From Methylomarinum sp. Ch1-1 (GTDB taxonomy: Bacteria > Pseudomonadota > Gammaproteobacteria > Methylococcales > Methylomonadaceae): a stretch of 64,000 nt of DNA. Location of the stretch: contig NZ_CP157743.1 in NCBI RefSeq assembly GCF_030717995.2, positions 1,798,001-1,862,000 of the forward strand, given 5' to 3'. How positions within the stretch are numbered: the stretch's first letter is position 1; each line of letters begins with the position of its first letter. This document shows, in pieces, positions 44,196-53,967 of the stretch. Under the pieces are notes generated by a model, which saw only the letters and a list, made by a program, of their open reading frames with translations, did no database searches and was not told the origin of the DNA. A program made the translations under genes and the position numbers.

Positions 44196-45407
44196 ATGGC
44201 AGTCAAGGCGACGCTGAAAAGAGCGATCACATTACCGCTGTTGGTTTTTTACGGCGCGGGGACGATACTGGGAGCCGGTATTTATGCGCTGATCGGTAAA
44301 ATCGCCGCATTAAGCGGTCAATATGCGCCATTCTCATTCTTACTGTCGGCGCTGATCGCGGCGTTCGTCGCCTTCACCTATGCGGAATTATCCGGACGCT
44401 ATCCGAAGAGCGCCGGAGAGGCCGTCTATGTTCATCACGCATTCCAGGCGCGATGGCTGACAGCGCTGGTCGGCTGGGGTATCGTGTTGACCGGCATCGT
44501 TTCCGCCGCGGTGATGGCGAGGGGAGCTTATGGCTATCTGAATGAATTGATCGTCGTTTCCGAAGGCATCGCAATTTCGTTATTTGTGTTATTAATCAGC
44601 CTCATCGCCATTGTCGGCATTTCCCTGTCGGTCAACGTCGCGGCGCTGGTGACCCTGATTGAAATCAGCGGCATTCTATTGGTATTGTTTGTCAGTCGGG
44701 AGCAGCTATGGTCTATTCCTGCTAATTGGCACGCGTTATTGCCGCCGTTTTCCTGGCCGGTCTGGCAAAACATCATCCTCGGCGCCTTTCTAGCTTTTTA
44801 TGCGTTTATCGGTTTCGAGGACATGGTTAACGTAGCCGAGGAAGTGATCGAGCCGGAAAAGAATCTGCCGTCGGGGATCATCTTGGCATTGCTGATTGCG
44901 ACGGTGTTTTATGTGTTGGTTGCTTTGGCGGCGGTACTGACCTTACCGATTCCGGTCCTGGCCGATCATAAGGCGCCGTTTGCGTTAATATTTCAAAGTA
45001 ACAGCGATATTCCGGCCGAGATCATCAGTCTAATCAGCCTGATCGCGATCATGAACGGGGCATTGGTGCAGATCGTCATGGCTTCCAGGGTCCTGTACGG
45101 TCTGGCCGAAAAGGGCGCAGCTCCCGCTTGTTTTGCTTTTATTCACGATAAAACCCGAACACCGGTCATCGCGACGCTGTTTTTTGCGGCGATCTTGCTG
45201 ACGATGGCGTTGTGGCTGCCGATCGCCGAGTTGGCCAAAATCACCAGTTTTATCATATTGACTATTTTTGCCCTGATCAGCCTCAGTCTGTGCATCATTA
45301 AGATCAGGGACAAGCAGCATCCTTTTCATTATTTTAAAGTGCCTTTGATTGTCCCGGCGATCAGTTTTCTATTATGCCTGAGTTTCATCGTGTTACAGTT
45401 TCAATGA
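44196..45407 (+). CDS. APC-superfamily amino acid permease
   Basis: 403 residues from ATG 44196 (an upstream in-frame ATG at 44151 overlaps DUF6494). About 12 membrane helices. The first helix motif GAGTILGAGIYALIGKIA and FTYAELSGRYPKSAGEAVYV are characteristic of APC transporters; GFEDMVNVAEEVIEPEKNLP is the conserved helix 6-7 loop. Substrate not predictable. Confidence 0.87.
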   Translation: MAVKATLKRAITLPLLVFYGAGTILGAGIYALIGKIAALSGQYAPFSFLLSALIAAFVAFTYAELSGRYPKSAGEAVYVHHAFQARWLTALVGWGIVLTGIVSAAVMARGAYGYLNELIVVSEGIAISLFVLLISLIAIVGISLSVNVAALVTLIEISGILLVLFVSREQLWSIPANWHALLPPFSWPVWQNIILGAFLAFYAFIGFEDMVNVAEEVIEPEKNLPSGIILALLIATVFYVLVALAAVLTLPIPVLADHKAPFALIFQSNSDIPAEIISLISLIAIMNGALVQIVMASRVLYGLAEKGAAPACFAFIHDKTRTPVIATLFFAAILLTMALWLPIAELAKITSFIILTIFALISLSLCIIKIRDKQHPFHYFKVPLIVPAISFLLCLSFIVLQFQ

Positions 45408-45530
45408 AAGCTCATTTTGAGGAAGAGTCCGTGCTTAGATAGCGACACAACCAAATATTCAGGCTTAATTCACCGCCGATTCAGCATTGTCGTCATATCC
45501 TGTATTACACGCATACAGGAGGACAGAGAT

Positions 45531-46013
45531 ATGAATATTCTGACAAAAGCGATCATTGCCGTTTTAGCATTGTATCTGGGCGGCTGCGCACATCATGGCG
45601 GTTATTATTCCGGTTATTATGATGGCGGCTACGCCGTCGGCGCCAGCAGTTACGCCTCGTCTTATTCCTATCCGGTTTACGGCGCCAGGCAAGTCTATGT
45701 CGATAGGCCGATAGTACGAAAGCATCGCGTTCACAAACGGCCCGTGTATAAAACTTATCGTTATCGCGATCGGCATGAGGGTCGCCGCTATGATAAACAC
45801 TATACAAAACGGCCAAGATCACATGCCCATCGTGATTTTCGCGATCGGCAATCGAGCAAACGGCCTCGGAAAGACCGGTATTTATCGGATCGACGATCAA
45901 ATAAAAGCCGCTTAGACAGGCAAGGTTCGCGGCGTTCGAACGTAGAAAAATTCAATAGAAGGTCGGGCAGGGAACGAGGGCATTCACGTTACGATACTCA
46001 CAGAAACCGGTAA
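45531..46013 (+). CDS. Basic Tyr/Arg-rich lipoprotein
   Basis: 160 residues from ATG 45531. Lipobox LGGC with Cys19, a Gly/Tyr/Ser-rich first part (about 22-56), then a strongly basic tail with many Arg, Lys, Asp and Tyr. Low-complexity; no fold recognised. May bind nucleic acid or acidic polymers in the envelope. Confidence 0.6.
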   Translation: MNILTKAIIAVLALYLGGCAHHGGYYSGYYDGGYAVGASSYASSYSYPVYGARQVYVDRPIVRKHRVHKRPVYKTYRYRDRHEGRRYDKHYTKRPRSHAHRDFRDRQSSKRPRKDRYLSDRRSNKSRLDRQGSRRSNVEKFNRRSGRERGHSRYDTHRNR

Positions 46014-46261
46014 GAGAGGGCGGATAAGCCGACTTGAATCTTTAATCCTCGTTTGTTTTCCTGAGTTTCCATTCCCTTGAAACTCCATCCGGGCTAAGAT
46101 AGTTGATAACAGATCAAGGGGAAAACGCGCCCGCCATCAGCATCAACCTTAGCGCCGAGTCATGGATGAACAAGAGGGGGACGGGGGCGATCACTGGGCA
46201 TTGATTTGGCACGGATTCGGATCAATGACAATAATTGCTACAACAATACGAGGTCGTGGTC

Positions 46262-48673
46262 ATGGGGTATCAATATATTCGTTTTTTCGATGAAATCGGT
46301 ATCGAGGATATACCTTTGGTGGGCGGTAAAAATGCGTCGCTGGGGGAAATGTATCAAAAACTGGAGTCTCGCGGCGTCAAAGTGCCGAACGGTTTCGCCA
46401 TTACCGCCGAGGCTTACCGCTATATGCTGGAGAGCAGCGACAGCATGGCCTCGTTACGCGAAACTTTGGACGCATTGCAGCAGCATGATGTCGAAAGCCT
46501 TGCCCGTTGCGGCCGCAAAGCCCGCGAGATCGTCTATGCGGCCGGCATTCCGGCAGATCTGGAAGAGGAAATCAGTCAGGCCTATCGGCAATTGCAGCAG
46601 CAGTATGGGGAAGGGCTGAGCCTAGCGGTGCGCAGTTCGGCCACTGCGGAAGACTTGCCGACCGCCAGTTTTGCCGGTCAGCAGGACACCTATCTGAATG
46701 TTAACGGCATGGCCGAATTGCTGGAAGCCTGCCGTCGTTGTTTCGCCAGCCTTTTTACCGATCGGGCGATTCATTACCGGATCGATCACGACTTTGATCA
46801 TTTCGACGTGGCGCTGTCGATCGGCGTGATGAAAATGGTGCGTTCCGATCTGGCCAGCAGCGGAGTGATGTTTTCGTTGGACACCGAATCGGGATTTCGC
46901 GAGGTCGTGTTCATTACCGCGGCCTATGGCTTGGGTGAGAATGTCGTACAAGGCAATGTCGATCCGGATGAGTTCTATGTGCACAAACCCACCTATCAGC
47001 AGGGACACCGCTGTGTGTTGCGCCGCATGCTGGGGGCGAAAAAAATCAAGATGATTTACAACGAGGGCAACACCCGTGAAGCGACCAAAAATGTCGTGAC
47101 CTCGGCCAAGGAGCGGGAATCCTATTGTTTAAGCGATGAGGATGCGCTGAAGCTGGCCGATTATGCGATTCAGATCGAACAGCTCTATAGTCAGACGGCC
47201 GGCAAGGACCGGCCGATGGACATGGAATGGGCCAAGGACGGGCTGGATGACGAACTGTATATCGTGCAGGCGCGGCCGGAAACGGTCACCTCGCAGAAAC
47301 AAGGCATGCTGTTGGAGGAATACCGGCTGAAAGGCGACGGTGAAGTCGCGGCCCAAGGTCATGCCGTCGGCGACAAGATCGCGACAGGCAAAGCTCACAT
47401 CATATCCGGCACCGATAGACTGTCCGAATTCCGCGCAGGCGAGGTGTTGGTGTCCGACACGACTTCGCCGGATTGGGAGCCTATCATGAAAATCGCCTCG
47501 GCGATCATCACCAACCGCGGCGGCCGCACCTGCCATGCCGCGATCGTCGCCAGGGAATTGGGCATACCGGCCGTGATCGGCTGCGACAACGCCACCTCCG
47601 ACATCAAAACCGGCGAACAAGTGACCGTTAGCTGCGCCGAAGGCGATACCGGTAAGGTGTATCGCGGCGAGATTCCTTTTGACATCGAAAAGACTGATCT
47701 CAGCGGCATGGAGCGCCCGGAAACGAAAATCATGCTCAATCTGGGCAATCCCGACTTGGCGTTCAAGAGCAGTTTTCTGCCCAATGACGGAGTCGGGCTG
47801 GCGCGCATGGAATTCATCATCAACGAATATATCAAGATCCATCCGATGGCGCTGCTGCATCCAGACCGGGTGCAGGATGGTGGCGAAAAACAGCAAATCA
47901 AGCGCCTGTTGCGTGGCTACCAGCAGCCGGTCGATTATTTTGTCCAGCGTTTGGCGGAAGGGGTCGGCACGATCGCCGCGGCTTTTTATCCGAAGCCGGT
48001 CGTAGTGCGCATGTCCGATTTCAAAAGCAATGAATACGCCTCCTTGCTGGGCGGCGGCAATTTCGAAATCAACGAAGACAACCCGATGATCGGCTTCCGC
48101 GGCGCCTCCCGATATACCCATCCCAATTATCAGGAAGGCTTTGCGCTGGAATGCGAGGCGATGAAGCGGGTGCGAGACAAAATGGGGCTGACCAACGTCA
48201 TCCTGATGATTCCGTTCTGCCGCCGGGTCGAGGAGGGAAGACGGGTATTGGACAAGATGGCCGAGTACGGCCTGAAACGAGGTGAAAACGGCCTGAAAGT
48301 TTATGTCATGTGCGAGATACCGAACAATGTCATCCAGATCGACGCCTTTGCCGAACTTTTCGACGGCTTTTCGATCGGCTCCAATGATCTGACTCAGTTG
48401 ACGCTGGGGGTGGACCGGGATTCGGAAATCGTTTCCTTCGATTTCGACGAACGCGACGAAGGCGTCAAGACGCTGATTCGCATGGCCGTGGAAGGCGCGA
48501 AACGCAATGGCCGCTATTCCGGGCTGTGCGGGCAGGCGCCGTCCGATTATCCGGAAATGGCCGAATTTTTGGTCGAACTCGGTATCGAATCGATGAGCCT
48601 GAATCCGGACACCGTGATCAAAACCACGCTGCATGTGCTCGAGGTGGAAAAGCGTTTGCGAAAAGCCCATTAA
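46262..48673 (+). CDS. ppsA: Phosphoenolpyruvate synthase
   Basis: 803 residues from ATG 46262. N-terminal ATP-grasp domain (PLVGGKNASLGEMY at about 18-31), central phosphohistidine domain with GGRTCHAAIVARELGIPAV (His about 424), C-terminal barrel with FSIGSNDLTQLTLGVDRD and SGLCGQAPSDYPE (catalytic Cys). Converts pyruvate, ATP and water to PEP, AMP and phosphate; in methanotrophs it links C1 assimilation to gluconeogenesis. Followed by the ABC gene after 33 bp. Confidence 0.94.
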   Translation: MGYQYIRFFDEIGIEDIPLVGGKNASLGEMYQKLESRGVKVPNGFAITAEAYRYMLESSDSMASLRETLDALQQHDVESLARCGRKAREIVYAAGIPADLEEEISQAYRQLQQQYGEGLSLAVRSSATAEDLPTASFAGQQDTYLNVNGMAELLEACRRCFASLFTDRAIHYRIDHDFDHFDVALSIGVMKMVRSDLASSGVMFSLDTESGFREVVFITAAYGLGENVVQGNVDPDEFYVHKPTYQQGHRCVLRRMLGAKKIKMIYNEGNTREATKNVVTSAKERESYCLSDEDALKLADYAIQIEQLYSQTAGKDRPMDMEWAKDGLDDELYIVQARPETVTSQKQGMLLEEYRLKGDGEVAAQGHAVGDKIATGKAHIISGTDRLSEFRAGEVLVSDTTSPDWEPIMKIASAIITNRGGRTCHAAIVARELGIPAVIGCDNATSDIKTGEQVTVSCAEGDTGKVYRGEIPFDIEKTDLSGMERPETKIMLNLGNPDLAFKSSFLPNDGVGLARMEFIINEYIKIHPMALLHPDRVQDGGEKQQIKRLLRGYQQPVDYFVQRLAEGVGTIAAAFYPKPVVVRMSDFKSNEYASLLGGGNFEINEDNPMIGFRGASRYTHPNYQEGFALECEAMKRVRDKMGLTNVILMIPFCRRVEEGRRVLDKMAEYGLKRGENGLKVYVMCEIPNNVIQIDAFAELFDGFSIGSNDLTQLTLGVDRDSEIVSFDFDERDEGVKTLIRMAVEGAKRNGRYSGLCGQAPSDYPEMAEFLVELGIESMSLNPDTVIKTTLHVLEVEKRLRKAH

Positions 48674-48706
48674 TCACCAGGCGGTTCATGCCTTTCGGCT
48701 GACAGC

Positions 48707-50449
48707 ATGGCTATTATTTTCAGGGAGTACGGTCGGGTCGGCTGGCAGAAGAAATGGTATTTTCTGCTTTGTCTTTTCGGTTTGACCAGTGGGACGGTGC
48801 TCGATTTTTATGTGCCGGTCTTGTACAAAAACATCGCCAACGGCTTAGCGGAGAACTATTCCGATGCCACGCTGGCTATGTTGTTGGATAACCTGTCGAT
48901 GGTCGCCATCTGCTATAGCGGGGTTTGGTTGTCGTGGCGCTTTCTGGAAATCGGCATCATTCCGGTGGAAGGCGGCGGCATCAACCTGTTGGAAAAACGC
49001 TGTTTCGATGTGTTGAAAAAACAGCGATACCTGTTCTTCGAAAACAGCTTTTCCGGCAGCCTGATCAAGCAGGCCAACCGATTTTCCCGCTCTTTCGAGA
49101 TCATCCTCGATTGGGTGTTTTTTCAGCTGTACATGAACATGCTGGCCATCGTCATGGCCTTCGTGATCTTCTACCAGCAGCAACCGCGATTCGCGTTGTA
49201 TTTTCTCGGCTGGGTTGCCATTTACCTGAGCTGGAATATCGGCTTTTCCGTTTGGAAGCTGAAATTCGACGAAGCGGTGGCGAAAGCCGACTCGACAGTG
49301 GGCGGGGTTTATTCGGACGCGATCAGCAACATTTTCATCGTCAAAAGCTTCGTCCTCGAAGAACAGGAGCAGCAACGCGTCAATCAGGCCTCCGATCAGG
49401 TTTATCGGCGCAAGAAAATCGCCTGGATATTGATGTTCATCTCCTTCGCCGTCCAGGGCTTGATGATATTCGGTATCGAACTGCTGCTGGTCTACCTGAT
49501 GATCGACAAGTGGCGTAGCGGTGCGTTTCAAGTCGGCGAATTTGTGTTGTTTCAAGCTATCATGGTGATGCTGATACAGCGATTGTGGGAATTCGGCCGC
49601 AACCTGCGCAACTTTTTCACCGCGCTGGCCGACGCCAAGGAAATGACCGAGGTGTTCAGAAATGACGAGTTGGAGATCGACCTTCCCGAAGCCGAGGATC
49701 GACAAATGACCCAAGGGATGATTCGCTTCTGCAATGTCGATTTTGCCTATGGCGGCCAAGAGCCGCTGTTTCAGGGTTTTTCCCTGCAGATCGATGCCGG
49801 CGAACATGTCGCCCTGGTAGGCCAGTCCGGTTCCGGAAAAACCTCGTTGACTAAGCTAATGTTCCGTTTCGTCGAACTGCAAGCCGGTGCAATCCTGTTC
49901 GACGGCATCGATAGTCGAGACTTCACGCTGGCATCGCTGCGAAAACAGATCTCGTTGATTCCGCAACAGCCGGAGCTGTTTCACCGTTCGGTGCGCGACA
50001 ATATCACGCTGGGCGGCGACGTGTCCGAGGCGGAGCTGCAGGCTGTGGCCGCAAAGGCGCAAAGCCTGGAATTTATCGAAAAATTGCCGCAACGTTTCGA
50101 TACCCAGGTCGGCGAACGCGGCGTTAAGCTGTCCGGCGGCGAGAAACAGCGCATCGCCATCGCCCGGGCTTTTCTCGAAGATGCGCCGATCGTCGTGCTG
50201 GACGAAGCGACCAGTGCGCTCGATTCGCTGACCGAACAACAGATTCAAACGGCCATCTTCGAACTGCTGAAGAATAAAACCGCCATCGTCATCGCTCACC
50301 GTCTGTCGACCATTTTGCGAATGGACAGAATCATCGTGTTAGAGCAGGGAAGGATCATCGAGCAGGGCAGCCACCAGCAATTACTGGCGCAGCAGGGCCG
50401 TTATTATCAAATGTGGCAGCATCAGAAGGGAGATTTTTTGGGAGAGTAA
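48707..50449 (+). CDS. ABC transporter, fused permease and ATPase
   Basis: 580 residues. Six-helix type I exporter membrane domain (about 15-310), then ATPase with Walker A GQSGSGKTS (about 371), Q-loop IPQQPEL, signature LSGGEKQRIAIARAF, Walker B IVVLDEATSALDS, H-loop IAHRLST. Similar to MsbA/lipid or peptide exporters; a homodimer is expected. Substrate unknown. Follows ppsA. Confidence 0.9.
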   Translation: MAIIFREYGRVGWQKKWYFLLCLFGLTSGTVLDFYVPVLYKNIANGLAENYSDATLAMLLDNLSMVAICYSGVWLSWRFLEIGIIPVEGGGINLLEKRCFDVLKKQRYLFFENSFSGSLIKQANRFSRSFEIILDWVFFQLYMNMLAIVMAFVIFYQQQPRFALYFLGWVAIYLSWNIGFSVWKLKFDEAVAKADSTVGGVYSDAISNIFIVKSFVLEEQEQQRVNQASDQVYRRKKIAWILMFISFAVQGLMIFGIELLLVYLMIDKWRSGAFQVGEFVLFQAIMVMLIQRLWEFGRNLRNFFTALADAKEMTEVFRNDELEIDLPEAEDRQMTQGMIRFCNVDFAYGGQEPLFQGFSLQIDAGEHVALVGQSGSGKTSLTKLMFRFVELQAGAILFDGIDSRDFTLASLRKQISLIPQQPELFHRSVRDNITLGGDVSEAELQAVAAKAQSLEFIEKLPQRFDTQVGERGVKLSGGEKQRIAIARAFLEDAPIVVLDEATSALDSLTEQQIQTAIFELLKNKTAIVIAHRLSTILRMDRIIVLEQGRIIEQGSHQQLLAQQGRYYQMWQHQKGDFLGE

Positions 50450-50624
50450 TTAAGGATGTGTTTCCGTTCGATCAGCCGAATAGTCGCTATCGCTCCTATG
50501 CGGACCAAAGTGCTATGAGCTCCAATGGCGGCAGTAAAATACATACAAGTCATTTAAGTCAACATCAGTGTTTGATTGCAAGACTTGACCCCTGATTTTC
50601 TTTCTTTGCTTTCAAAATAAAAAT

Positions 50625-50702
50625 ACTAATTTGAAAAAAATTAGTAAATACCAATTGTATAGACTATACTAATATCGTGTAAATTAGTAATTGGCAATAT
50701 CC
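50625..50702 (+). promoter_or_regulatory. AT-rich palindromic region before fic
   Basis: Contains TATAGACTATA (a palindrome), repeated TTAGTAA at three sites and a TATACT box near 50664. Likely promoter and operator of the fic gene, possibly autoregulated through its C-terminal winged helix. Confidence 0.4.
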
Positions 50703-52064
50703 ATGAGAGTACCAGAATCCCCGCCATCTACCGATAAAATTTTAAAACGATTGTTTGAAGAGGATAACAAAGAAAAAATTGTCCATATTTTAAGCGCTAA
50801 TCAAGGATTACTTGATAATAAAGGACGTTATCTTCACTGGACAAAACTAAAGCATTTGCCGCCACCAGAAGACCTTTCCAGCGAAGAGTATTGGTTTATC
50901 GTTAAGACTGCAAGACAGAAAGTATTAAAAAATATCCCCCTTTATGATAAAGCTGGACGTCCTTTTAATTTTTGTATACCTGATTCATTACAAGAAGACT
51001 TGCATTGGTTAGATCAGAATGCCGCCGGCAGCATTACCATGGATCAACCAATTACCAACCCTCATACCCGGGATACCTATTTAGTTAGCTCTCTTATAGA
51101 AGAGTCAATTAACTCGAGTCAGCTTGAAGGTGCATCTACAACTAGAGATGTCGCCAAAGAAATGTTGAGACAAGGTAGAAAGCCAAAAGACCATAGCGAA
51201 CAAATGATTTTTAATAACTATAAAGCTATGGAAGTCATTAGAGAATATAAAGATGATGCCTTAACCCCATCATTAATCAAATATTTTCATGAGGTTATTA
51301 CCAAAAGTACACTGGATGATCCAGCTAAAGCAGGCCAATATAGAGATGCTAATGATAAGATTCATGTCGTAGATGCAACAGAATCTTCAATCTTGCATAC
51401 CCCTCCAGATGCAGAGCAACTTCCGGAGCGAATTGATAGAATTTGTGATTTTGCTAATAATTCTTTAAAAAATGAATTTATTCATCCGGCAATTAAAGCC
51501 ATTATTTTACACTTCATGATTGGCTATGATCATCCCTTCATTGATGGTAATGGCCGTACAGCGCGGGCATTATTCTATTGGGCAATGGCTAAATATGGTT
51601 ATTGGTTAATTGAATTTATATCTATATCGAGAATAATAAAAAAAGCACCTGTTCAATATGGGAATGCATATCTATATTCAGAAACTGACGATGGTGATTT
51701 AACCTATTTTCTTATCCATCAAATGAATGTGATAAGAGAAGGCATTGCTTCCTTACATAAGTATTTGGAAAGGAAAGCTAATGAGATTGAAGAAGCTGAA
51801 AAACTTTTAGATAAGTCGAAAGCTCGAGGTCAGCTTAACCATAGACAATTATCATTACTCAAACATGCTCTGAAAAACCCTAATGCGATTTACCGTATTC
51901 AGGAACATCAAGCTTCACATGCAATTAGTTATCAGACGGCTAGAACAGACTTGTTGAAAATGTCAGATCAACTTCATCTATTAAGAAAAAGAAAGTATGG
52001 AAATTCATTTGTTTTTGTATCGCCACCAGATTTAAAAACAAGATTGATTGAAAACAAACTCTAA
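50703..52064 (+). CDS. Fic-domain AMPylase-like protein
   Basis: 453 residues from ATG 50703; a TTG at 50691 is in frame but weaker. The Fic motif HPFIDGNGRTAR (about 277-288) is complete, so transferase activity is likely. An inhibitory-helix motif SSQLEGA lies upstream at about 138, giving a class II (N-terminal inhibitor) arrangement. The C-terminal 80 residues look like a winged-helix domain. AT-rich against its neighbours: acquired DNA. No antitoxin partner is adjacent. Confidence 0.87.
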   Translation: MRVPESPPSTDKILKRLFEEDNKEKIVHILSANQGLLDNKGRYLHWTKLKHLPPPEDLSSEEYWFIVKTARQKVLKNIPLYDKAGRPFNFCIPDSLQEDLHWLDQNAAGSITMDQPITNPHTRDTYLVSSLIEESINSSQLEGASTTRDVAKEMLRQGRKPKDHSEQMIFNNYKAMEVIREYKDDALTPSLIKYFHEVITKSTLDDPAKAGQYRDANDKIHVVDATESSILHTPPDAEQLPERIDRICDFANNSLKNEFIHPAIKAIILHFMIGYDHPFIDGNGRTARALFYWAMAKYGYWLIEFISISRIIKKAPVQYGNAYLYSETDDGDLTYFLIHQMNVIREGIASLHKYLERKANEIEEAEKLLDKSKARGQLNHRQLSLLKHALKNPNAIYRIQEHQASHAISYQTARTDLLKMSDQLHLLRKRKYGNSFVFVSPPDLKTRLIENKL

Positions 52065-52129
52065 CGAATAAGGTTAGATCACACGATTACCCACATCTCA
52101 CCCCGAAGCGAAAACAGCCTTTCCAATTT

Positions 52130-53522
52130 GGTTCTTCCGGATTTCCCGTGGGAGACCACAACATATAGTATGTTAGAAGACCGCAACCGGAGCCTCTTGT
52201 AAAATACCAGAACGACACGACTTTTTTTTGAATGCCAATGAATCAACCGCAGATACAAATACCGTTAGACTTGCCCAATGTTAGCGTCGAAAAATACGAA
52301 CAAACCGATAAGGGTCTGGTGATCACTGTTGTCAGTACCCGTGATACGGCGGTATGTCGTCACTGCGGACGGACGATCGACAAATTTCACGGTTACGACA
52401 AAGCGATTACGCTACGGCATCTACCGATTTTTGACCGACCGGTCTGGATTCGCATCCGGCCGAAGCGTTTTCAATGTCCCTACTGTGACAAAGGGCCAAC
52501 GACAACGCAACGTTGCGAGTGGTACGATCCCAAGAGCCCGCATACCAAAGCCTATGAGAATTGGATTTTACGCGAGTTGGTCAATAGCACGCTCAGTGAC
52601 GTCAGCCTGAAACGGAATCTCAGCATCGGTTGTATTGAAGGTGTCCTCGATCGGCATATTCAGCGCCAAGTGGACTGGTCGACAGTGCCCGATTTAGAGT
52701 TGATTGGAATTGATGAAATTGCCTTGAAGAAAGGCCATAAGGATTTTGTCGTCATCGTGTCCGGACTGACGGCGCAACGTGAAAAGTATCTCTTGGCGGT
52801 GTTACCGGATCGCAAAAAAGAAACCGTCAAGGCCTTTTTAAAGACGCTGCCGCCTCGGCAATGCCAAAGCATCCGTCGTGTCTGCATCGATATGAACGAA
52901 GGTTACTGTAATGCCGCTCAAGAAACCCTACCCAACGCTCAGGTTGTGGTAGACCGCTTTCATGTCGCCAAACATTATCGTGACTGTGCCGATAAAGCGC
53001 GCAAAGCCGAAATGAAGCAACTGAAACAAACCTTACCGGAATCGGAGTATGCTCAACTGAAAGGCGCCATGTGGGCGTTTCGAAAGCCTTGGAATCGCTT
53101 GACCGAAGAACAGCAAATCGTTTTATTGTCGTTATTCCGGCAGGCACCGGTACTGAAAGAGGTCTATGTTCAACGTGAAGTCCTAACCGGTCTCTTTGAA
53201 CAGAACCTGACCAAAGCGCAGGCCGAACACGCGTTAACGCAGTGGCTGAATAGAATTGCGGAATTGAGATTGGATTGTTTCACGTCTTTTGTCACAACAT
53301 TAAACAACTGGCGTGATCACATCACCAACTATTTTATTCGGCGTGAAACCAGCGGGTTTGTTGAAGGGTTGAATAACAAAATCAAAGAGATCAAGCGCCG
53401 CTGCTACGGTATTTATAACCTGGGCCGATTATTCCAGCATATTTGGCTGGATGTGCAGGGACGCCGGACTTTGTTTACGGGACACTAGATATTGGGGTTA
53501 CCACGGGAAATCCTAGAGAGCC
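52130..53522 (+). mobile_element. ISL3-family insertion sequence
   Basis: 1393 bp bounded by 22-bp imperfect inverted repeats (GGTTCTTCCGGATTTCCCGTGG at 52130 and its near reverse complement ending 53522, 18 of 22 matches). The GATTTCCCGTGG part is perfect. I see no 8-bp target duplication, so the flanks may have rearranged. It separates the fic gene from the first gene of the cassette array and has likely cut that cassette. Confidence 0.85.
52232..53488 (+). CDS. ISL3 transposase
   Basis: 418 residues, intact. N-terminal zinc finger CRHCGRTID ... CPYCDKG, HTH segment, then a DDE domain with IGIDEIALKKGHKDF (about 150-165), CIDMNEGYCNAA (about 210), and the late Glu in SGFVEGLNNKIKEIKRRCYG. 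The gene and IS ends are intact, so it may be active. Confidence 0.93.
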   Translation: MPMNQPQIQIPLDLPNVSVEKYEQTDKGLVITVVSTRDTAVCRHCGRTIDKFHGYDKAITLRHLPIFDRPVWIRIRPKRFQCPYCDKGPTTTQRCEWYDPKSPHTKAYENWILRELVNSTLSDVSLKRNLSIGCIEGVLDRHIQRQVDWSTVPDLELIGIDEIALKKGHKDFVVIVSGLTAQREKYLLAVLPDRKKETVKAFLKTLPPRQCQSIRRVCIDMNEGYCNAAQETLPNAQVVVDRFHVAKHYRDCADKARKAEMKQLKQTLPESEYAQLKGAMWAFRKPWNRLTEEQQIVLLSLFRQAPVLKEVYVQREVLTGLFEQNLTKAQAEHALTQWLNRIAELRLDCFTSFVTTLNNWRDHITNYFIRRETSGFVEGLNNKIKEIKRRCYGIYNLGRLFQHIWLDVQGRRTLFTGH

Positions 53523-53529
53523 AAAACAT

Positions 53530-53865
53530 TTGCGCTTGGTTTTCTCAATAATACTAAACTTCATTCTCGGTGGATTGCTGCTTTATGTTGCTCTCCAAGG
53601 TTGCGCCGAAGTCGCCAACGGGAGGATCGGCGTGTTGTCCCAAGATATCAGGGTTGGATTATTTGGTTCAAACAAGGTGCTGTTCACTCTTCCCAAGGGA
53701 CTGGTAGTTCGAGACGCGTCGGCAACAGGTGCGGGTTGGTTTGAGGCAAACCGGTTCAGAATCGTTGTCACATCAGATAATCCAGAGCTTGTGGATTATA
53801 GGTTTAAGGTTGAGCCACTTTCCGATCAACACACTGAGTATTATTCAGCAGAGGTCGCAAAATGA
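53530..53865 (+). CDS. Small membrane protein, start removed by ISL3
   Basis: About 112 residues from a TTG guess at 53530; the original start is probably lost in the ISL3 insertion, whose right end lies in frame 8 bp upstream. One N-terminal helix (LVFSIILNFILGGLLLYVAL) then a beta-rich region. No family recognised. It is followed at once by an attC site, so it was a cassette gene. Confidence 0.55.
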   Translation: MRLVFSIILNFILGGLLLYVALQGCAEVANGRIGVLSQDIRVGLFGSNKVLFTLPKGLVVRDASATGAGWFEANRFRIVVTSDNPELVDYRFKVEPLSDQHTEYYSAEVAK

Positions 53866-53866
53866 G

Positions 53867-53953
53867 TGCTAACCAGCGGGTCAACTTGACCGTCAAACGC
53901 TACGCGCCTATCGTCGCTACGCATTTTCCGTCAAGTTACCCTTGGCGTTGTGT
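53867..53953 (+). other. attC recombination site 1
   Basis: 87 bp starting 2 bp after the stop. Left TGCTAAC, right core GTTGTGT. Arms: GGGTCAACTTGAC (53878-53890) against GTCAAGTTACCC (53930-53941), complementary with one extra base on the left strand (extrahelical), as typical for attC. The outer part CCAGC / TTGG also pairs. The next gene starts 14 bp later. Confidence 0.75.
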
Positions 53954-53967
53954 GACTAGAGGAAGAC

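Noticed and set aside
47129-48670. 513-codon open frame antisense to the PEP synthase gene
   Set aside because: Mirror of a high-GC coding frame, no ribosome site, His/Arg/Asp-rich without domain features; ppsA is certain.
48845-49807. 320-codon antisense frame over the ABC transporter
   Set aside because: Shadow frame; the sense protein has all ABC motifs.
52064-52129. fic gene as another integron cassette
   Set aside because: GTTAGAT occurs after the stop but no paired attC arms are visible; the gene is kept outside the array.
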